Below, in pieces: positions 60,251 through 64,000 of a stretch of 64,000 nucleotides of DNA; the first letter of the stretch is position 1, and every line of letters begins with the position of its first letter. The notes under the pieces are model-generated. The model was not told the origin of the DNA. It did no database searches and worked only from the letters and a program-made list of their open reading frames with translations. The position numbers were made by a program, and so were the translations under genes. The DNA is from Candidatus Peribacteria bacterium (GTDB taxonomy: Bacteria > Patescibacteriota > Gracilibacteria > UBA1369 > 2-02-FULL-48-14), in the NCBI GenBank assembly GCA_943349825.1, contig CALQZQ010000007.1, positions 27,037-91,036 on the forward strand. The letters run 5' to 3'.

Positions 60251-60283
60251 TTCGGCCTTGGGAATCGCCCAAAATCAGCCGAA
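60251..60283 (+). promoter_or_regulatory. structured rpsF leader hairpin, possible S6:S18 binding site
   Basis: Two-tier hairpin: TTCGGC/GCCGAA outer (60251-60256/60278-60283) and TTGGG/CCCAA inner (60258-60262/60268-60272) separated by a 1-base and a 5-base internal loop. Many bacteria control rpsF operons by S6:S18 binding to a leader of this general kind; the exact consensus is not verified here. Confidence 0.45.
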
Positions 60284-60304
60284 GGTAATCTTTAACCCAT
60301 ACAG

Positions 60305-60811
60305 ATGAAATACGAAATCATGGTGATCTTGAATCCGAAACAAACGGATAAAGAGATCGAAAAATTGCTCAAGGAAGTAAAGGACACCCTCACCGAAAAC
60401 AAGTTCACGATTGTGGACGAGGACATTTGGGGAATGCGCGATTTGGCGTACCTCATCCGTGGCAACAGCCGCGGTTATTACGCAGTGCTGATCCTTACGG
60501 GGGAACCCGCTGGAATGGCAGCCGTGCACAAAGACCTCACTTTGACTCCGGGTCTCGTGCGCTACATGGCGACGAAAGTTCCGGATGACTACGTACTCAT
60601 GCGTTACGAAGGAGCTCTGATGATGGCTAAAACAGCCGCCAAACTGAGCAGCCCTGCTGAAGAATTGAACAAGAAAGTGCGCTCTTCTCACAAGAGATCC
60701 GAGGAGCCAAAAGCCAAGCCCACCGCCGAGACTGAAGAAAAAACTGCTAAAAAAACTGAAGAACTCGATGAAAAGCTCAAAGCGATCATCGAAGACAAGG
60801 ATATCCTTTAA
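60305..60811 (+). CDS. rpsF: 30S ribosomal protein S6
   Basis: 168 residues. The S6 fold starts MKYEIMVILNPKQTDKEIEKLLKEV and contains AYLIRGNSRGYYAVL and VRYMATKVPDDYVLMRYEG. A C-terminal Lys/Glu-rich extension of about 60 residues makes it longer than the usual 95-135. First gene of rpsF-ssb-rpsR, with a structured leader upstream. Confidence 0.94.
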   Translation: MKYEIMVILNPKQTDKEIEKLLKEVKDTLTENKFTIVDEDIWGMRDLAYLIRGNSRGYYAVLILTGEPAGMAAVHKDLTLTPGLVRYMATKVPDDYVLMRYEGALMMAKTAAKLSSPAEELNKKVRSSHKRSEEPKAKPTAETEEKTAKKTEELDEKLKAIIEDKDIL

Positions 60812-60830
60812 ATTCTAACTTTTCGCCATT

Positions 60831-61325
60831 ATGCGAAGTGTCAACAAAGTCATCCTCATCGGAAATCTCACTCGAGACCCTGAACTCAAAAGCACGACCA
60901 GCGGTCAATCCATCGTGACTTTCGGTCTCGCGACCAACCGTCAATGGACCACCAGCAGCCGTGAAAAACGCAGCTCCGCCGAATTCCACGAATGTGTGGC
61001 TTGGGCTAAGCTCGCAGAAATCTGCCGCGAACGTCTCCACAAAGGCATGCTCGTTTACGTGGAAGGCTACCTGAAAACCCGCAGCTGGGACATGGAAGAC
61101 GGCACCCGCCGTTTCCGCACAGAAATCGTACTGCAAGACATGATCATTCTCGAAAAGCGTGCCGACGGCAGCGACGAATACGTTCCTGAACCTGGAATGG
61201 GTGGTGAACCCGATATGGGAGCCCCCGCGATGGACAGTGCTCCAGCCGCAGACGGTTCTGCCGCCAGCGCACCAGAAGGAGACAGTGGCCTCTCTGCCGC
61301 TATCGATGATGACAATATGTTTTAA
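60831..61325 (+). CDS. ssb: single-stranded DNA-binding protein
   Basis: 164 residues. OB-fold (about 1-110: [57 protein letters not shown]), Gly/Ala/Pro/Ser-rich linker, and acidic tip DDDNMF for partner binding. It binds and protects single-stranded DNA in replication and repair. Conserved place between rpsF and rpsR. Confidence 0.95.
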   Translation: MRSVNKVILIGNLTRDPELKSTTSGQSIVTFGLATNRQWTTSSREKRSSAEFHECVAWAKLAEICRERLHKGMLVYVEGYLKTRSWDMEDGTRRFRTEIVLQDMIILEKRADGSDEYVPEPGMGGEPDMGAPAMDSAPAADGSAASAPEGDSGLSAAIDDDNMF

Positions 61326-61345
61326 CCCGGGCACAGCCCCACATT

Positions 61346-61564
61346 ATGACCAAAAAAGTTAAAATTCAGAAAACCAAGCGCCCCGAAGTCCCCGTCTTCA
61401 TCGACTACAAAGACCTCGAGCTCTTGCGCGGTTACCTTTCCGTCTTCGGACGCATCGTTCCTCGCTACTATACCGGCGTGAGCCTAAAGCAGCAGAAACA
61501 GCTGTCCTTAGCCATCAAACGCGCTCGCGAAATGGCACTTCTGCCCTACACGAGCAAGTACTAA
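61346..61564 (+). CDS. rpsR: 30S ribosomal protein S18
   Basis: 72 residues, starting [44 protein letters not shown], then [27 protein letters not shown]. Normal S18 length and ending. Last gene of the rpsF operon before a terminator. Confidence 0.96.
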   Translation: MTKKVKIQKTKRPEVPVFIDYKDLELLRGYLSVFGRIVPRYYTGVSLKQQKQLSLAIKRAREMALLPYTSKY

Positions 61565-61586
61565 ACCCAGCCCTTTTTCGACTCTA

Positions 61587-61616
61587 AAATCCTGCCTCTA
61601 GGGGCGGGATTTTTTG
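61587..61616 (+). terminator. terminator of the rpsF operon
   Basis: AAATCCTGCC-TCTA-GGGGCGGGATTTTTT, a 9-10-bp stem with a T-G pair followed by T residues. Confidence 0.88.
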
Positions 61617-61631
61617 TCAGGAAAATGTCAG

Positions 61632-61649
61632 GCCTTGCACGTGCAAGGC
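61632..61649. repeat. perfect 18-bp palindrome
   Basis: GCCTTGCACGTGCAAGGC, perfect two-fold symmetry, in the 200-base gap between rpsR and the membrane-protein gene. No T run follows. It may be a protein-binding site. Confidence 0.5.
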
Positions 61650-61712
61650 GTAGGCATAAAATAATCTGCAAAAACGTCAAGAGGGAAGCTCCAAACACTC
61701 TGTCCCCGCTCC

Positions 61713-61741
61713 TTGAGAAAAACCTGATTTTGTGCTAAAAT
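61713..61741 (+). promoter_or_regulatory. extended -10 promoter
   Basis: TTGAGA (61713-61718), 17-base spacer ending TGC, TAAAAT (61736-61741), 24 bases before the ATG at 61766. Confidence 0.65.
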
Positions 61742-61765
61742 AATTAGATAAAAATAAAAACACGT

Positions 61766-62284
61766 ATGGCAAAAACAAAAGCCCAAAAAGCGTCTTCAGT
61801 GGATGAAAGCAATTTCGATCAAGCCTTGGCCGCCTGGATGGCGCCTCACTATCTCCGCTACGAACGCGGTTGGTTTTGGTTTGCCGCCGTCTTCACGATT
61901 TGTGGGGGACTGGCCACCTACGGTTACCTCACGGGGTCCATCGCCATGGCAGTACTTTTCGCCATCGTGCCTCTGGTCTTGATGCTCGAGCACCTCAAAA
62001 AACCGGAAGCCATTCCCGTGGTGATTTCGCCCTACGGCATCCGCTTTGGGGAACTCCGCATCCCGTACAGCAATATTCGCCGTTTCTGGATCCTGCACCA
62101 CCCGCCTTATCTCGACGAACTTCACTTGCTCACGAACAGCCGTGTGCACCCTGAAATCACGATCCAACTCATGGGCACCGATGCCGCTTTGCTGCGAGGC
62201 TATTTGATCACCCAGGCTCTCGAATGGGAAGGCAAAAGACTCAGCAGCATGGACACCCTGGTTCGTATCCTTCGTTTAACCTGA
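61766..62284 (+). CDS. two-helix membrane protein, unknown
   Basis: 172 residues. N-terminal cytoplasmic part, two adjacent membrane helices (about 33-80: WFWFAAVFTICGGLATYGYL, IAMAVLFAIVPLVLMLEHL), then a cytoplasmic domain (ISPYGIRFGELRIPYSNIRRFWILHHPP) resembling bacterial PH-like domains. Followed by the 528-aa gene in 4 bases, same strand. Family not certain. Confidence 0.72.
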   Translation: MAKTKAQKASSVDESNFDQALAAWMAPHYLRYERGWFWFAAVFTICGGLATYGYLTGSIAMAVLFAIVPLVLMLEHLKKPEAIPVVISPYGIRFGELRIPYSNIRRFWILHHPPYLDELHLLTNSRVHPEITIQLMGTDAALLRGYLITQALEWEGKRLSSMDTLVRILRLT

Positions 62285-62288
62285 ACTT

Positions 62289-63875
62289 ATGCCAAATCCT
62301 GAAGCCAACAACCCGCTCAGCACGCTCGACCAAAAAATGCGAGTGCAAGAATACGATGCCGTTCAAAACGCCAACGACCTGATTGAACAGTACATGGATT
62401 TTTCGGTGCGTCACTCCACGGACACCGGGATGCTCCAGTCCCAAGGCCTCCGCCAACTCTACACGCAAAAAGCCGAGGAGCTCCGAACCGAAATCCAAAG
62501 GCTCGAAGGCGACACAGCAAATGAAACCCTACTCAAAATGCAGGACGTCATCATGAGGGAGGGCCTCATGAAACGTTTGGGACTGATGTTCGAAATCACA
62601 GCTGGAGCAGGAGTAAACGCCATGGTGTCCACACCCGAAGAACTCGATAGGCTCCGCACTCAAGGAGTGGCTCTGATCCAAAACACCGATCCTGCCAACT
62701 TGATCGCCGAATATCTGGCCAAACACAACCCTAAGCTTGAAACCATCTACCTGGAAAAACTGGGCCGCAGCGTGAAACCCGACTCCTTCGACATCTTGAC
62801 CAAGATCGTGGGAGGCTCCGGTTTAGACAAAGACGACAAGCAAACCTGGGACATAGTTTTGGACCACGCCCGTGCTCTGAAAGAAAATTCCGCCACCGGA
62901 GTGGAAAAATCCGTAGCCATCGCCGTGGTATCTGCCCTAAAAGCCGCCGACCGCTTGGAACTCATCAGCCGCATGGCTGAGGAACCAGACTTTCCAAAGT
63001 TTTTAGAAACTTTGGTGGCCAGCACCTATCTCCAAGTGGACCAGGCCCTCTACTTCTTGGACGGAAGAATTCCCACGATGAAGGACGACGATCCCAAAAA
63101 ACTAGAGTGGATTGCTTTACGAGCCAAAATCGCCAGCCCCGAAATGCAGCAACGACAAAACAAGGTTGAATTCGTTCGCCAAGAATCTCCACAGCACATC
63201 AGTAACGTGAGTTACGGTCACCGCAACACGGCCCGCGAACTCCTAACCTTCCGTGGAATTGGAGGAACGCTCTTGGCTGCCAATGGCGCCGTGACCATTT
63301 TGGCCAACGTAATGGTGGATTTAACAGATCCCTTAGCCATTCCCACAAATCCTGGATTCCTCCTGGGTATGGCGCAATTGGGGGTAGGTTTGGAAATGAA
63401 TCGAGGCTTTGCCGGTACGATGCTGCAACCTTCCAAGACCGCCGCTAAACTGCTCGGCGACAAAGACCAAGCTGTGGACGACGAAAATGCCTTGCAGCGC
63501 GAAGCCTTCGCTCGCCAGTTCGGACGTTACCCCGCAGAAGCCAAATTCTACTACACCATGGCCGACAAAATCATGGCCACGTACAAGAAAAAAATGGCCG
63601 ACACCCACGACACCCGCCCGCCCATCACTATCGAAGATTTAGGGCTCAAGTGGGAAGACCTGCCCAAAGAGTATCAAAGCGAAAACAAACAGACTTTCGA
63701 AACACAAATTTCTCACTGGGCCGCGGACTTTTACCAAACCTTTAGGATCAGAGACACGGAAATCCAGAAAAACAACATGGATGAGATGCGAGACAACCGT
63801 GGCATCCCCACCTACGAAAAACTCAACGGCAGAAATGGAGACGACGAAATTCTCAAACTCCTCAAAACCAAATAA
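62289..63875 (+). CDS. unknown protein, 528 aa
   Basis: 528 residues, mostly helical, starting MPNPEANNPLSTLDQKMRVQEYDAV. One hydrophobic segment at about 318-365 (GGTLLAANGAVTILANVMVDL ... GFLLGMAQLGVGLEM) could enter the membrane. Charged helices elsewhere. No family recognised. Operon with the upstream membrane-protein gene and the downstream partial ORF. Confidence 0.65.
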   Translation: MPNPEANNPLSTLDQKMRVQEYDAVQNANDLIEQYMDFSVRHSTDTGMLQSQGLRQLYTQKAEELRTEIQRLEGDTANETLLKMQDVIMREGLMKRLGLMFEITAGAGVNAMVSTPEELDRLRTQGVALIQNTDPANLIAEYLAKHNPKLETIYLEKLGRSVKPDSFDILTKIVGGSGLDKDDKQTWDIVLDHARALKENSATGVEKSVAIAVVSALKAADRLELISRMAEEPDFPKFLETLVASTYLQVDQALYFLDGRIPTMKDDDPKKLEWIALRAKIASPEMQQRQNKVEFVRQESPQHISNVSYGHRNTARELLTFRGIGGTLLAANGAVTILANVMVDLTDPLAIPTNPGFLLGMAQLGVGLEMNRGFAGTMLQPSKTAAKLLGDKDQAVDDENALQREAFARQFGRYPAEAKFYYTMADKIMATYKKKMADTHDTRPPITIEDLGLKWEDLPKEYQSENKQTFETQISHWAADFYQTFRIRDTEIQKNNMDEMRDNRGIPTYEKLNGRNGDDEILKLLKTK

Positions 63876-63877
63876 AC

Positions 63878-64000
63878 ATGCTCTACACTGGTCCTCACAA
63901 CCAATTCAAACTTCTCCAAGAACGCGCCGTGAGCGGGGAGTCTTTGAACATGGACCTACAAGTGGGCCCGGGCTACCAAGCCCCTTATGCCGAGTGGATG
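63878..64000 (+). CDS. partial ORF at window end
   Basis: ATG at 63878, open to the window end (41 codons): MLYTGPHNQFKLLQERAVSG, then ESLNMDLQVGPGYQAPYAEW. It starts 2 bases after the upstream stop, so it is in the same operon. Too short to identify. Confidence 0.55.
   Translation, partial: MLYTGPHNQFKLLQERAVSGESLNMDLQVGPGYQAPYAEWM

Overview
The window looks like a chromosome segment of a Candidate Phyla Radiation (Patescibacteria) bacterium, most likely from the Peregrinibacteria/Gracilibacteria side. This is inferred from gene content, not from a marker tree. Supporting signs are standard-code UGA stops at the ends of long genes such as mutS, archaeal-type PurP purine enzymes, many small lipoproteins and SLH-domain envelope proteins, TrmB-like regulators, and a near absence of Shine-Dalgarno sequences. 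Many genes instead have an extended -10 promoter (often TGC-TANNNT) only 6-10 bases before the start codon, which points to leaderless mRNAs.

Layout. 0-10.4 kb: the C-terminal part of purH, lipoproteins, two SLH proteins, uppP, a lipoprotein sulfatase, two purP paralogues and a RimK-like ATP-grasp ligase; a 25-codon ORF with its own promoter and terminator lies directly upstream of the ligase. 10.7-13.5 kb: an AbrB/RelE-type toxin-antitoxin pair and a VirD4/TraG-like ATPase. 13.6-23.2 kb: five paralogues of a large cysteine-rich zinc-ribbon protein around a divergent TrmB-like regulator, with a VapBC-like pair inside the cluster. 23.2-28.5 kb: a GlmU-like nucleotidyltransferase, an Asp-box lipoprotein and a 2-oxoacid:ferredoxin oxidoreductase operon with a 2Fe-2S ferredoxin. 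28.5-37.1 kb: unknown proteins, a second TrmB-like regulator, a 4Fe-4S ferredoxin, purN, a Hanks-type kinase, a membrane gene interrupted by an in-frame TGA, a YefM/RelE pair and the two-subunit serine dehydratase. 37.2-40.1 kb: two copies of a roughly 440-base non-coding element with compensatory base changes, separated by an SLH-YHYH gene and a lipoprotein gene. 40.1-50.5 kb: enolase, an MBL-fold protein, lexA with two operators, an EamA transporter, a frameshifted P-loop kinase, TerC, an FAD oxidoreductase, tRNA-Arg(CCT) and a protein with a possible clan CD cysteine-peptidase domain. 50.7-64 kb: mutS, an SLH-CAP protein, a HAD phosphatase, an asparaginase-like enzyme, a third TrmB-like regulator, a NYN-domain protein, the rpsF-ssb-rpsR operon with a structured leader, and unknown proteins.

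How the genes fit together. purH, purP and purN point to de novo purine synthesis with possibly two routes for the AICAR formylation step. The oxidoreductase, ferredoxins, serine dehydratase and enolase suggest anaerobic fermentative carbon metabolism. SLH, CAP, YHYH, sulfatase and propeller-like lipoproteins form an envelope or attachment layer. The strongest candidates for undescribed biology are the cysteine-rich paralogue cluster, the duplicated structured RNA element, and the small peptide next to the ATP-grasp ligase.
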